Below, piece by piece: positions 1 to 22,284 of a stretch of DNA of 64,000 nucleotides. This DNA is from Batillaria attramentaria (Eukaryota > Mollusca > Gastropoda > Batillariidae). A model generated the notes under the pieces. The model had not been told where the DNA came from and searched no databases. It saw only the letters and a list, made by a program, of their open reading frames with translations. Each line of letters starts with the position of its first letter. The stretch's first letter is position 1. Location of the stretch: the NCBI GenBank assembly GCA_018292915.2, contig JACVVK020000214.1, positions 312,501-376,500 of the forward strand, written 5' to 3'. Position numbers and translations under genes: made by a program.

Positions 1-88
1 CACTGTGATACTTTCGCGCAAATCTGCGTCATAGACACTTGACGTGCACACTATGCTGCTGCGTTCTTTTTAGCGGGAGTTGTGAGAC

Positions 89-166
<78 letters not shown>

Positions 167-552
167 ACGGATGTAATGAAGGCTATCTCCTAAACCACCT
201 CGTTGGAGGGCTTTTTACTTTGAGATAAAATGGGAATTCACCTTCTCCTTCACGATTTTTAGCCTGCCCCATTTTCAGAAGTGTTATCGCCGATTTTAAA
301 AAATCGGTCATGTTACGATTTTTTTTCGAAAAAGTTGTTCAAATTCATTCATTTTCTAGACTTTGGAAGTTCGCCCAATCACACTGCCTGTATTCGTGCT
401 ACAGCTCTGTAGCTCTGACTGGTTTTCTGTAAAAAAAATATTTCCGAGGTGGGGGTGGTTTGCACATAAGATCAAATATCAATGAAAAGACTACTGCAAA
501 TTACTTATCATCCCGGCGTTTTCGTCTAGTGTGACAACTGCACATATGACAG
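1..552 (+). repeat. Q repeat, left-edge copy, 5' part
   Basis: This stretch holds no gene. From about 290 to 552 it matches 61010-61295 almost base for base, and 1-290 matches the reverse complement of about 60740-60960. It is therefore a dispersed repeat, called Q here. It continues at 2301 after an insertion. A (GT)n tract interrupts it at 91-165. I recognise no transposon domain in it, so its class is unknown. Confidence 0.6.
91..165. repeat. (GT)n microsatellite
   Basis: An uninterrupted GT dinucleotide tract of about 75 bp inside the Q repeat. Confidence 0.95.
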
Positions 553-1400
553 ATGATCGAACATGTGTTGTCTGATCAGATTATTTTGAACACTGGAGCC
601 CTTCAGGGGTGTGTACTTTCCCCAGTATTATTTTCTCTCTATATCAATGACATTCAATGTAAAGACCCAGTTCTTTCTCTTCTGAAATATGCAGATGACA
701 TGGCCCTTGTGGGTTGCTTGAAAGATGAGTCCTCTCTGTCACAATATTTCCTACAGATTGATCTCTTGAATGATTTGTTGAAGTCACGGTTTTTAGAACT
801 TGTTGGAAAGACTAAAGAACTTGTTCTTGGAAACAAACAAGGAAACCGATTATCATAGATCAGAAAGAAGTAGATGTGGTAGATTGTTTCAAGTACTTGG
901 GTACCAGTATTGATCAAAAACTGTCTTTCGTTGATCATGCAGAGAGTCTACAAACAAATCACAACAGCGTCTTTTTCTACTCAGAAAGCTCAAAACTTTT
1001 GATGTCAGTCCACATGTCCTTCAACTTGTTTACAGAAGCCTTATTGAAAGCATTCTTTCCTTTAACATCACAGCTTTGTTTAGTCTCTTGTCCGTGAAGC
1101 AGAAAAAGCTTGGTAGGGTAGTAACCACTGCTAATAAACTGATAGGCCAAAATCAAAAACAGCTGTCATCTTTGTATGAATCTGCCCTTGTTAGGAAAGC
1201 AAATCAGATAAACAACGACCGTGATCACCCTCTTAATCCAGCCTTTCAGAAGCTTCCGTCCGGCAGATGTTAAAGTCCCACTAGCACGTAAAAACATGTA
1301 CAAGAAGTCGTTTGTCCCATCTGCCATCACCGTGTTAAACGGTTTACGTTAGTAAGCTTGTGCATTTGGGATGGGGGTGGGGGGAGGGGGGGGTGGGGGG

Positions 1401-1443
<43 letters not shown>

Positions 1444-2300
1444 CGAGCGGGAGCGAGCTGTTTTTCTTGTTAAACATTTTTAGAGTTTGACATTATGAAT
1501 GATTACTTGCTTTAAATTGTCCTGAAGTTTTGTTTGACTTCAACGTTTAACCCTATTTTATTGTTTTTATGTTTTATGATCTTTAATGACTGTATTTTAT
1601 CTTATCTGTGACAGAGCATCAAGTGAGTCCAAAGAAGATTTATATATAATCACATAGAATACAACACGAGTACGAACGGCGAGACAAACAGACGGACTGA
1701 CAAACCAACAAACTATACACAACTACAAATCTGACTAAATAAAAATAACTCCTACAAACACTACACCTTCTCACTTACTCTGAAACACCTAAAATTACCA
1801 ATAAAACCTTTATCAAGCCGTTCTTTCCAAAATACAATACTAACCCAAATTTTCGTAATCCAATCAAGAATAATCCACACTAATAACACTGGTTAATAAT
1901 CCGCTGGTACTCCCACTGATGGAACTGAAGCGACTAACAATCAAACTGATAGGGCTGCTGGAGACCGGTCGCCCGAAGAGGCGAGCACTGGCGGCACAGA
2001 AGTATCCAAACAAAAACGGTCGGCTGTCTGCTAATACTTATTTAAGTGGAGCTTTTATACATTTTGCCCTCCTCTGCCTGTGCACGTGTGGGGTTACTTG
2101 GGGTCAGCCCGCTGTCAATCAAAGAAGCGACCGAAAACAATGCTGACTTAATCATCCAAAATGTGCACGTCGGCAACTTTTCCCTATTTCTCTCTATTAT
2201 TACAGACACATAAACTTACAAATAAAACCATACACAGAAACACTCACAAAATACAACTTCTTTACAAGACAATAAAGTATTTTGAATTGAATTGAATTGA
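553..2300 (+). mobile_element. 5'-truncated LINE insertion (CR1/Rex1-like)
   Basis: A non-LTR reverse transcriptase fragment is read in shifted frames from 553 to about 1349. It has GCVLSPVLF, YINDI and the catalytic YADD box, then a thumb-like region with FKYLG, and a C-terminus with LPSGR and KKSFVPSAI ending before a TAG. These are C-terminal landmarks of CR1/Rex1-type elements. A 3' untranslated part follows, interrupted by a G-rich/(GA)n stretch at about 1370-1443 and probably by another insertion near 1650-2190. The right end has a TTGAA-type tandem tail at about 2280-2300. Comparison with the uninterrupted copy at 61010-61310 places both junctions within a few bases. The element is frameshifted and dead. 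Confidence 0.75.
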
Positions 2301-2769
2301 ACCACTGCACCATTATAGCTTTAGCATTAAGAATAACTGAACTTTTAGATAAACATACCTTTTTGAAGTTTCTGCGAGAAGCATCGGTCAAAAGAGTTCC
2401 AAATTTGCGATTTCATAAGTACAATCCAAGGTATTCTAGTCCACGTTTTACCAGCCCTCTAGATCTTCCAGATTTTATGTAAAAATTAATTCAGCCAGAG
2501 AAGTCACAAAAGCAACAGGGAAATCACAAGACATGCACAAGCATCATCTGTCATACCACCAGTGTGAAGCTGACGTCAAACGCTTAGTTCACAGATAAAA
2601 TAAGCAAGTATCGTCACTGCCTCCGACATTTCACCAGCCCTCTAGCTCTTCCAGATTTCATGTGAAAAGTACTTCAATCGGGGAAGCCACAAAGCCAACA
2701 GGGAAATCACAAGACATAAACAAGCTTCCTCAGACGATCTCAGACGATGTTTAGTCAGCCGGAATTTAC

Positions 2770-2804
<35 letters not shown>

Positions 2805-3074
2805 GACGACCTACCAGAGGCTGACGTGAAATGTTTAGTTCACGGAACTGACGTCTCTCTCTCTCTCTCTCTCTCTGGGGAGCAAGGGTGGCCGAATGGT
2901 AGAGCGTTGGACTTTCAATGCTCGGGTCGAGAGTTCGAATCCCGGCTGGGGCCAAATATTTTTGCTGGCCTTTTATTCGTTGCCCCGTCTTTGATATCAC
3001 CCTTGTCTGGTGGGAAAGGACGTTAAACTCCTAAACACCAAGCCACCCACCCACTCTCTCTGTCTCTCTCTCGC

Positions 3075-3118
<44 letters not shown>

Positions 3119-3325
3119 CACCCCCCCCCTCCATCCCCCCCCCCCCCCCATGCCCGGCGACACCCCCAGTCACGTGGCTAATCGGTCGAGGTCGTAGAGG
3201 ATCTAGTGTCCTTGGTAAAACTTGGAGAGGGGAGAACCGGCAACAATAACAACAAAACAGACACAATAAAATGAAGTTTGAAGAAACAACTTTGTAGGAC
3301 GGGGCCGTTCCTCCTTGTTTTTCCT
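2301..3325 (+). repeat. Q repeat, left-edge copy, 3' part
   Basis: Matches about 61300-61955 in the same orientation. The shared tail (about 3165-3310) begins at a CAGTCACGTGGCTAATCGG motif. This copy differs by a SINE and (CT)n tracts at about 2773-3118. Inside it a unit of roughly 190 bp is repeated twice, at about 2448 and 2634, each starting at the ACCAGCCCTCTAG motif. No coding potential was recognised. Confidence 0.6.
2877..3054 (+). mobile_element. tRNA-derived SINE, family A
   Basis: The head has tRNA promoter boxes: an A-box-like stretch in GGTGGCCGAATGG and a B box GTTCGAATCCC. The body runs to GACGTTAAACTCC. It lies between (CT)n tracts. At least four other near full-length copies lie on the minus strand in this window, which shows it is a dispersed SINE and not a tRNA gene. 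Confidence 0.75.
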
Positions 3326-3412
3326 GGGTCGGCGTGTTTCTGTCAGAATGCCGCAACGAGTAGACTAGGCAAAGTGCGTGGTGTAGCCTACACGCACACT
3401 GACATGACGCAA

Positions 3413-3425
3413 ACACACACACACA

Positions 3426-3508
<83 letters not shown>

Positions 3509-3512
3509 GCGC
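3413..3512. repeat. (CA)n then (CG)n tract
   Basis: CA dinucleotides to about 3494 followed by about 9 alternating CG units. This is a purine-pyrimidine alternating tract able in principle to adopt Z-DNA. Confidence 0.9.
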
Positions 3513-3565
3513 TCACACGTGACTTGACATTTGCCCACAACTGACGCAAAAATATGATTTAACGC

Positions 3566-3903
3566 TGGGGAGTGGGGATGGGTGTTTGGGAGTGGGGGTG
3601 GGTGTTGGGTTGTGGGGATGGGTGTTTGGTGAGTGGGGATGGGTGTTTGGGAGTGGGGATGGATGTTGGGGAGTGGGGATGGGTGTTTGGGAGTGGGGCG
3701 TGGGGATGGGTGTTTGTGAGTGAGGCTAGGTGTTTGGTGACTGGGGATGGGTGTTGGTGTGTGGGGATGGGTGTTTGGTGAGTGGGAATGGGTGTTGGGT
3801 TGTGGGGATGGGTGTTTGGGAGTGGGGATGGGTGTTTGGGAGTGGGGATGGATGTTGGGGAGTGGGGATGGGTGTTGGGGAGTGGGGATGGGTGTTGCGG
3901 ACC
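3566..3903. repeat. G-rich minisatellite, ~21-23 bp unit
   Basis: About 15 imperfect copies of a unit of the type GGGGATGGGTGTTTGGGAGT. Nearly all G-runs lie on the plus strand. Every frame is open, so it produces spurious proline/histidine-rich or glycine/tryptophan-rich ORFs on both strands, which are not genes. Confidence 0.9.
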
Positions 3904-4089
3904 CCACCCCACACTCCCACCAGCATCTCACAGAATCGCACGGGAGATACAAACTGCGAGAGCACTGTGACTCGCTCTGACATAACACGTGTTTATACGT
4001 TCCAAAAACGCGTGTGCTTAGCCTCTCGCACGTAATCGCCACTGATTACGTACAAATTAGCACGTGCGCCCGCAGATGTCTGCGTTTCG

Positions 4090-5011
<922 letters not shown>

Positions 5012-5228
5012 ACGTGATCACGCCTACCCCAGTTTTCTAGACTGCTGAGAGGAAAACTGCGTTTGCGGAAAAAGTGCACAGTGTTTCTTGCGAGTACCGC
5101 CTAACGACAGATTTTTTTTCTGATGCATCGTCAAGACTGAGAGGGGAAAAAAAAGGTACCTTGGTGAGAGACCCAACCAAATTCCATTTTTGTTTTAAAG
5201 TGTCTGCCACGGGCAAGCCTCCACTGAC

Positions 5229-5424
5229 CCTCGGGATAATAATAATAATAATAATAATGAGTATTGTACAGGCGCTTTACCCAGTTTCGTGAATCGGCTC
5301 AAAGCGCCGCGAACTGAACCCACCACGCACGCTCACGTGAGTCACACGCAATCTCTCACACACTGGACACAAACACATTACAATCACGTGGTGCAAAGGG
5401 TCAGCTCAGCTATTTAAATTTCGG

Positions 5425-5455
<31 letters not shown>

Positions 5456-5980
5456 ATTGTATAGGCGCTTTACCCAATTTCCTGAATCGGCTCAAAGCGC
5501 CGCGAACTGAACCCAACACGCACGCTCACGTGAATCACACGCATTCTCTCACACACTTGACATAAACACATTACAATCACGTGGTGCGAAGGGTCATCTC
5601 AGCTATTTAAATTTCGGGATTTAGAATTGCATTTATTTTTCAAATTTGGTGGGCTGAACATTTCCAAAGCAGAGGGGGAGGAAGCCGGAGTACCCGGAGA
5701 GAACCCCCGACGATCGGCCCGAATGAACGGTGCCACATACGAGAAGGAAAAATTCTTTGCCCCGAGTGGGACTCGAACCTTTGACCTCTCGCATTGGTAA
5801 CAGGTCTCTTAACCACTAGACCACCGACCGATTGCATTTATTTATTTTTTTAAATTTGGGGGGCTGAACATTTCCAAAGCAGAGGGGGAGGAAGCCGGAG
5901 TACCCGGAGAGAACCCCCGACGATCGGCCCGAATGAACGGTGCCACATACGAGAAGGAATAATAATAATAATAAGCCGGG
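5229..5980 (-). mobile_element. Cluster of SINE family B copies
   Basis: The most complete copy spans about 5424-5830 on the minus strand. Its tRNA-like head is at the right (reverse complement of GGTCTAGTGGTTAAGAGACC). Its tail at the left is (ATT)n next to a conserved GGCGCTTT segment. Partial copies lie on both sides: 3' half at 5229-5423, and a head-less copy at about 5845-5980. A plus-strand copy at 24994-25320 confirms the family and orientation. The remaining bases to 6125 show nothing recognisable. Confidence 0.7.
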
Positions 5981-6124
5981 GCTCTAGGCGCTTTACAAAT
6001 ATATATATATCGTGATAAATAAATACATGAATAATAGATAAATGATCAATTAACCCTTTCACTGCCGCCGTCACAGGATTTCATGAATCGCACCAATAGC
6101 GCCACTGTCAAAGTAGTTTACAAA

Positions 6125-6290
6125 CTGTCAAGTCAAGTCAAGTCAAGTCAAGTCGAAACACTTTATTTATCCCACAAGGGGCAATTCATCTTCGGACGGG
6201 CTCAATAACTCATTATGACAAAATATTATAAAAGATATAAGAGCATATTAAAATGAAATCATTAAAAAAAAAAAGTTCAGATGATTAACC

Positions 6291-6387
<97 letters not shown>

Positions 6388-6428
6388 CTAATACTTCATT
6401 GTAATTATCACACTTATTCAACAGCAGC

Positions 6429-6499
<71 letters not shown>

Positions 6500-6690
6500 C
6501 GTATTTATCACAGATTGTTCAGTAGACGGACGGCAACGGGAACAAATGAAAGTTTCCGTCTATTTGTCTTACATGCTGGGCAGCGATAGCGACGACCTGA
6601 CGGCAGACACTCAAACTGGGGGAATAAAATATGGTGACAGTTAGATAAGATGGAACTAACTTTCCTCAGCACCTGTTGTTCGCAAAACAC
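6125..6690 (-). mobile_element. CR1-like LINE 3' end, minus strand
   Basis: Read on the minus strand, 6690 to 6508 encodes the characteristic end of a non-LTR ORF2, with CLPSGRRYRCPACKTNRRK and SFVPVAVRLLN followed by a stop. The 3' UTR ends with a pentamer tail (CAAGT on the plus strand) at 6127-6155. Two (CA)n tracts, 6294-6386 and 6430-6497, interrupt the UTR. Confidence 0.7.
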
Positions 6691-7484
6691 AGAGACAAAT
6701 CTAGACTTTCCAGAAGTTGGGGGGGGGGGGGGGGTAGCTCTGTGGATACAGGTTTTGATTTATGTTTACAGCAGTGTGACGTGAACAGATATTATACATG
6801 GGTGAATCGAAACACGCCTGGCAGTGAAAGGGTTAAGTTAATACGAATGAAAGCGTACATACATGCATACATATAATCAGACATACCAGTCAGGGATGAC
6901 GAGTAAAACGTGAAAAGAAGACGAACTTTCGCCCGTAAACGGCCTCAGTGATGTTTCCCGAGGTAGTTTACACCGGCTGTATTCCCTGTCTACAACTGGT
7001 CGGGAGATGTGCATGTTGCATGTGTGGATATCCTGTCGAACCGCGCCCACTGACAGTACTCTGGATTTCGCGATTCGCGTCAAAGTTGACTAGACTGATG
7101 CATGACGAATGTGCATCGCCGAATATTTCAAAGCAAAAACAAACAAACATGGCCATTAGATGCGCTCGGAATTAGTCATAGAGGCGTGTCAGTCATATCA
7201 TCACGTGTGGAACTAATCAGAACAAGGGATGGCGAGGCAAGCTGTGACTGGGTGTGGAGCAAGTTATCATGGTGTCCCGTGGTGCTTCTACTTTGAAATC
7301 CTGACACCAGATACAGGTTTGACAAGTGAACAGTTTGACACGATTGATTTTCGCGACCCCCCCCCCCCCCCCCACCCCCACCCCGATGTACAGACGGAGC
7401 AACACCCAAAACAGATACAAAACAAAACAAAACAAAAAACATCTCCGGTTGGATCCCTGAAAGCGGCAAACTTTGTACTCTGAA
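6691..7484. other. No gene seen
   Basis: Unique-looking sequence with a poly-G run near 6720-6733 and a poly-C run near 7359-7373. The open frames are short and lack splice or domain support. Confidence 0.5.
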
Positions 7485-7820
7485 AAGTGTATAGTTGTTG
7501 AGAGAACAGTCTACGCTATACTCTGTTAAGTGTACATAAAAAGTGTATAGTTGTTGAGAGAACACTGTACGCTATACTCTGTTAAGTGTACATAAAAAGT
7601 GTATAGTTGTTGAGAGAACACTGTACGCTATACTCTGTTAAGTGTACATAAAAAGTGTATAGTTGTTGAGAGAACACGCTACGCTATACCCTGTTAAGTG
7701 TACATAAAAAGTGTATAGTTGTTGAGAGAACACGCTACGCTATACTCTGTTAAGTGTACATAAAAAGTGTATAGTTGTTGAGAGAACACGCTACGCTATA
7801 CTCTGTTAAGTGTACATAAT
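7485..7820. repeat. 56-bp minisatellite, six copies
   Basis: Six tandem copies start at 7485, 7541, 7597, 7653, 7709 and 7765, each beginning AAGTGTATAGTTGTTGAGAG. The period is exactly 56 bp with only a few substitutions. Each unit contains a GTTAAGTGTACAT segment. There are no spacers, so it is not a CRISPR array. Confidence 0.95.
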
Positions 7821-8405
7821 AAAGCACGTGCAAGTTCGGCTTCTTCCAAAACCGGTTTGAACCGCTTGAACCCAGCATTGTCAAGATGTGATGCGACTCA
7901 CAGGACACCAGATGGCGTTATTGTTAAAGTGGTCTGCGATTCATTCGTCTGGTTACAGTCACGGTGTCAGTGTCACATAACGTGAACAATGCACTTCGTC
8001 CCTAAATGTGGCCGGGGTCGTTACCACGGAAACGTACTATAGTGAAACACTTACCGTATCGGCTGTGTAAGTATGAGTAAGTCAACAGTCCTTCTCCGCC
8101 AGTTTCCACTCCGCGGGACAACTTCCTATTTCTACGCACAAATATCTCCGTTATGTCGAAGATAACGCTTTAAGTCTTTATACACGGGAATTTCCGATGG
8201 CACTGTGTAGCATGAGAGCGAACTCGCTGCTTATAGCAGCACAGCAGCACAGCCACAGGACCGAGTAGGATGGGTAACATTGTATCCTCGATAACGCACA
8301 TGTTAGGGCGGGGGGAGGGGAAGGAGGGGGGGGGGGGGGGAAGAAAAATCACCAACAGCGACCGTTTGCGTGTAAAATGCATAAATTTTGGCAGGTGGCC
8401 TGTTG
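7821..8405. other. No gene seen
   Basis: No supported gene or known repeat was recognised. A poly-G stretch is present at about 8324-8340. Confidence 0.5.
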
Positions 8406-8430
8406 CTCTCGAAAATAAATTTGGTATAAT

Positions 8431-8960
8431 TTGCTGCTCTTCAGTCGCAGTATTTGGACTGCCGACAACAAGGACATTGCTTTTATTTGCATCCCAGGTC
8501 ATGTGGGCATCCGAGGAAACAGGTGCGCTGACCGGGCTGCGAATGCTGCCCGCGATGGCCCTGTGGAGGATGAGCGCATGGCCTGTTCAGATTTTAAACT
8601 TTTAGTTTCAAAGTTTATTCAAAAGGAGAGGCAGACCCAACGGGCTGCTCTCCCGGAGAACAAACTTTTCAAGATCCTTCCAAGTATCTGTGATAGTCTC
8701 CCTCGCTGCGGACCCAATCGGCGCAAGGACTGAAGGAGACAGTGCATATTGGTCACACTCACATCACCCATTCCCATCTGTTGAAGGGAGAGGACCCCCC
8801 ATGGTGTTCCATGCCACGAACCATTCACAGTCGAACATTTCTTGGTTTTGTCCATAAAATCGTCAGGGGCAGGAGATGTGACACACATTAGGTTCACTTC
8901 ACGCTGATCTCCAGCGACGCAATATGCAGGCAAGCAATAACTGCATACTGGGAGACTGAG
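8431..8960 (+). mobile_element. LINE fragment with RNase H domain
   Basis: A degraded frame encodes the RNase H signature FICIPGHVGIRGNRCADRAA, followed by FKLLVSKFIQKE, LFKILPSICDSLPR and GPNRR. After a frameshift near 8730 the expected continuation IGHTHITHSHLLKGEDPPW appears. This matches the RNase-H-bearing end of I/Nimb-like LINEs as I know them. No intact gene remains. Confidence 0.7.
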
Positions 8961-9035
8961 GGGCGAGGCGAGAGCTCTTCCACTCTTGAAGAGTAGAAAA
9001 AGAAAATGAGCCAATAATTAATGAGCCCTTTTGCA

Positions 9036-9235
9036 GGGGTGAGTGGTGGTCTAATAGGTAGCGCTGCGGACTTAGCTGCTGTGCTACTCAACGGCCGTCA
9101 CCGCTGTCATAGCAATGAAGCGCGGGTTCGAGCCCACGTCGAGCTTGTGAGATCTGATACCGGGTTTTCCTGTCTACCGGGCTGCTCATGGCTAACTGGC
9201 CTAGTGCACCAGAAAATGTCCCGGCCGTGGAAGAT
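9036..9235 (+). mobile_element. SINE family D copy
   Basis: A tRNA-like head has GTGGTCTAATAGGTAGCGC and a B box GGGTTCGAGCCC, then a conserved GATACCGGGTTTTCCTG body. An inverted copy lies at about 41500-41806, and a 3' piece lies at about 34855-34933. Confidence 0.65.
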
Positions 9236-9372
9236 GGCGGAACAAGTTCTAAAGAGAAAATCCTTAGGGTGATTTAGAATCGAAGAACTGCTGACATTAT
9301 ACGCTGATACGTTCTACGACACGACACGACACGACACGACACGACTGTCTGTCTCTCTCTCTCCCCTACCCC

Positions 9373-9419
<47 letters not shown>

Positions 9420-9856
9420 GGATTGGCTTGTGGGTTAATCTCTTCCAAAAACTACTTCAAATTGCTGACTCCGTTTAGAATACAGAATACTTTATTGATC
9501 CCAAATATCGTTGTTGTTGGTGGTGGTGGTGGTGGTGGTGTTGTTGCTGTTGTTGTTGTTGTTGGTGTTGTTGCTGTTGTTGTTTTTGAGACAGTGGTAC
9601 TTTGAAAGAATGTAAATATAGCATCAGTCTTAAGTGACAGGCCAACTTTAAACAAAACCAGTTCCTGCTTACATCTTTAAGTAGACACTACAGATCCGTA
9701 ACAGCACTTATGTTCGAGTTATACAATCTATTGTCATCGACAATAACATAACTTCCTTGTTCAGACGCTCCCTGGGAACCCGAAATGTGTCATCCTTCGT
9801 CTCGGTTTCAGTTGTTTTGGTTTGACTGTTTGTTTGTTTGTTTGTTTTTTACCCAG
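9236..9856. repeat. Microsatellite-rich stretch before gene 1
   Basis: Contains (CACGA)n at about 9316-9343, (GT)n at about 9376-9418, a short LINE-3'-end-like piece (ACTTTATTGATCCC) near 9489, and (GGT)n/(GTT)n at about 9509-9590. A polypyrimidine run ending in ACCCAG at 9856 could be the acceptor of a first coding exon if an upstream 5' UTR exon exists. Confidence 0.6.
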
Positions 9857-9909
9857 GATCAGTCGTAGGATGTATGTCTCGTTTTACTGCAGCTCTGCTC
9901 TACGCGATC

Positions 9910-19364
<9,455 letters not shown>

Positions 19365-20360
19365 TTTGCTTGTCTCAATCTGGTTGGAGTATTTCCTTGT
19401 GACGCTCATGACACACGGGATGCGTTGTTGTTTGTACAAACGTGGAAAAACACGCTCCGGAAACAATGAAGGCAAAGGCATGTTGTATGCATACGCACGT
19501 CACACGAAAAAGACCATGTTCGCTGTTTGTTTGGACTACAATCACTGCCGTGTGACATCAGTCTTAGAGGTTATAGAAGGCACTGTGTACAGACCGAAGG
19601 GGATGGGGGGGGGGGGGGGAGAGGGGGGGCATTTAAAACAAGTCTGCTTCTCTGGATGAGGAATTTTCTACACTCATACAAAAAGAACAAGCAGACCTGT
19701 CAGCGTTCACGGTACTAGGCTACTAGGTCATGCTGCCCTCATCCTAACCCACCCCCATTCCTCTCCAGCATGACATTGTACAGGATGGATTTTCGTTGTT
19801 TCATTCAAGGTACCGGGTACGTATCTACATAGACATGGGACGGTGAAGTGGTAGCGGTGTATCTGGTGGAGCGATAGCGACGAACGTTTTTTTTTGGTCA
19901 GTTTATCCGTACAAATGTCGCGACTGGTGGCATCCAGTCTTCTCGCGTTTATTGGTTTATTTGTTTATTTCTCGGTGCAGCCGAAGGCAACTGTACATTT
20001 CATGGACAATGAAGTTATCCGTATCTGTATCTGTACCCGGCCTTTACCGTCATGGGTGACCTGAAAGTCAAAGTGCATGCCGTTGAAGAGAAATTACTTA
20101 TAACAACAACTGTGATTGTTTAAAAAAGAAAGGAGAGAAAAAAAGAAGAAAGAAATAGAACATTAATAGTTATTCATTACGGCTCGTTCCGTCTCGTTCG
20201 CTCTTCAAACATGTGGGAAATTGGCGTAAAACTGGCTAAAATTCCATGCTCCATATTCGTTTCGAATGATGCGCGACAGAGATTCTCTGTACTCTTGAAG
20301 CGAAAGATATCACGTCATTTTCCGTCCGGTACCACCACCACGTCACTCCCGCTTATGAAC
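19365..20360. other. 3' flank of gene 1, no gene seen
   Basis: Presumably 3' UTR and intergenic DNA. A G-rich run lies at about 19602-19628. No clear polyadenylation hexamer comparable to the ATTAAA of genes 2 and 3 was noted. Confidence 0.4.
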
Positions 20361-20361
20361 A

Positions 20362-20530
20362 CGGGTGAGTGTTTGGAAGTTTAACGTCCTTTTCCACCAC
20401 ATAAGGGTGATATCAAAGACAGGGCAACAAGAAAAATGCCAGCACAAATATTTGGCCCCAGCCGGGATTCGAACTCACGACCCGAGCATTGAAAGTCCAG
20501 CTCTCTACCATTCGGCCACCCCTGCTCCCC
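20362..20530 (-). mobile_element. SINE family A copy
   Basis: Minus-strand copy with the same left end (GGAAGTTTAACGTCC) and right tRNA-like head as the other A copies. Confidence 0.75.
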
Positions 20531-20689
20531 GCATATGAATACACTCATCATTTGTTTCTAGAATTTTGATTTGAAAACCTGTCTCTGTGGTTACCGGTTG
20601 GCGCCCGCTTCGCTGTATAGATACGCAAGTGTGCCAAGAAGATGTATGTCACACGTTTGAACACCTCTCTACACCTTTGTCAGTCATTC

Positions 20690-20815
20690 ACTGGTGGGCC
20701 CCCTCTCCTCTTTTCAAAAGCAAGGGGGGCCCAAAGATATTCGGGCCCCCCTTCCAAAAATCGAACGGGGGCCTGGGCCCCCAGGGCCCCCGTGGTTCCT
20801 ACGCCCCTGTCTTAC
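20690..20815. mobile_element. GC-rich inverted-repeat element, hAT-like end
   Basis: Dense GGGCCCCC motifs. On the minus strand it starts CAGGGGCGTAGGAACCACGG, which resembles the CAGGGGCG-type ends of hAT-derived non-autonomous elements. The class is inferred. The translated gly/pro-rich frames are by-products. Confidence 0.4.
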
Positions 20816-21799
20816 ACAAAACACACTCTCACTCTGTGTATATAACTTATTTGCTATCAGCTTTTTTGCCCATAACATACAGTGAAGACCACATGACAGT
20901 GAAAACACAATGTGATGTTTGTATTATTTTACTTTTTCATGTTTATATGGAAAGAACTGGATAATACATGCTAAACATGGAACTTTCACAAATCGTATGT
21001 ACATGAGACGTCATCTAATACTGATGTACAGTGCATTTCAATAGGTTCAGCTTATCTATGATATGTAAATATACATGTAAATGAACAGTCTGTCTGTCTG
21101 TGTGTACGCGACACAGACCTAACTTAGAGTTGTCACATCGCACTTGAACTTCGTGAGTGTATTCAGGGTAACCCCCATGCTCTTTCTCAAAGAAAAAAAA
21201 TCTGGAAAATAAAAGTTTTACGTCTTTTTTTCCACCACGTCACGCCAAACAGGGAGACCAGAAAAAAAAAAAAAAAAAAAACAGTTTAGAGTTCAGTCTC
21301 ACATCGCTATCAGAATTGGTGGCTGTACTCAGGGAGACGGTAGAAACATGGGTTATTATACATACATGGAATTAAGCGGAATAAATAGAACATAAGGACA
21401 CCTACCGCGAGCCTACCAAATACCGTAAGTAAAGTGACAAGCTATCATCTACCACAAGCACATGACCGTGTGGACGTTTTGTTGAAGAATTATTTGAATG
21501 AAACAGCCATAACTGTAACAAAACTGTGTTTAGTACAAATAAACACTGGTACTCCATATTCAAATCAAATCAGGAGTTATCAATTGTAGTGATTGTACAT
21601 AACTTGTTTAACTTGGCTGACCAGTGTGGGCGTGGAATGCAGGGGGAACGGGAAGCAACCTACTGATTGCGAGGCAAGGCCGCTAGAGTTTGTTCCCTTT
21701 ACATGTGTCAGCTTGTACTTAGGCCTACATAATTTCGCTCAGACTTCAATCTCCTTACTATGTCTCTGGTTCTATGTGACTGTAGTCCCTGTTTGATAT

Positions 21800-21800
<1 letters not shown>
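20816..21800. other. No gene seen
   Basis: AT-rich intergenic DNA with a short SINE A-like remnant near 21215-21265 and a poly-A run near 21263. Confidence 0.4.

Positions 21801-21801
<1 letters not shown>

Positions 21802-21856
<55 letters not shown>
21802..21856. repeat. (GT)n microsatellite
   Basis: A GT tract of about 55 bp followed by GA/GGGA repeats. Confidence 0.95.
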
Positions 21857-21859
<3 letters not shown>

Positions 21860-21887
21860 GAGAGGGAGGGAGAGGGGGAGGGAGAGG

Positions 21888-22045
21888 GTGGGTATTCGGG
21901 AGTTTAACGTCCTTTTCCACCACATACGGGTGATATCAAAGATGGGGCAACGACAAAAAGGCCAGTACAAATATTTGGCCCCAGCCGGGGGCGACACGAG
22001 CATTGAAAGTCCAACGATCTACCATTCGGCTATCCCGGTTCCCCG
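21888..22045 (-). mobile_element. SINE family A copy
   Basis: Minus-strand copy with a small deletion in the B-box region. Confidence 0.7.
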
Positions 22046-22284
22046 AGAGAGAGGGGGTGGGTGGGTGGGGGGTGTTTGGGATTTTAACGAGAGAGAGAGA
22101 GAGAGAGAGAACACAACAACAACAACTGAACCAAACAAACAAAACAACAACCCCAACAGCAAACATATAAAAATAAACAACAACAACAACAAACCACACA
22201 CACACAATAGTATGGTCTATGATGAAAAAAAAGTCTGCCATTTCAACATTTCATTTCTTATTCTAAGAAACTGTCTTTGTAGTT

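Noticed and set aside
1919..2146. 75-codon frame with a hydrophobic C-terminal half
   Set aside because: Lies within the LINE insertion 3' region; no splice context or paralogue support.
2899..2960. tRNA-like sequence with A and B boxes
   Set aside because: Dispersed in many copies with attached bodies and tails; SINE heads, not tRNA genes. The same applies near 25000, 42330 and 51105.
3365..4042. Long Pro/His-rich frames on the minus strand and Gly/Trp-rich frames on the plus strand
   Set aside because: They are translations of the CA tract and the G-rich minisatellite and are open in every frame.
7485..7820. Possible CRISPR-like array
   Set aside because: Units are directly adjacent without spacers and the genome is eukaryotic.
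20714..20908. Minus-strand frame reading GRRNHGGPGGPGP
   Set aside because: Falls inside a GC-rich interspersed repeat; a translation artefact.
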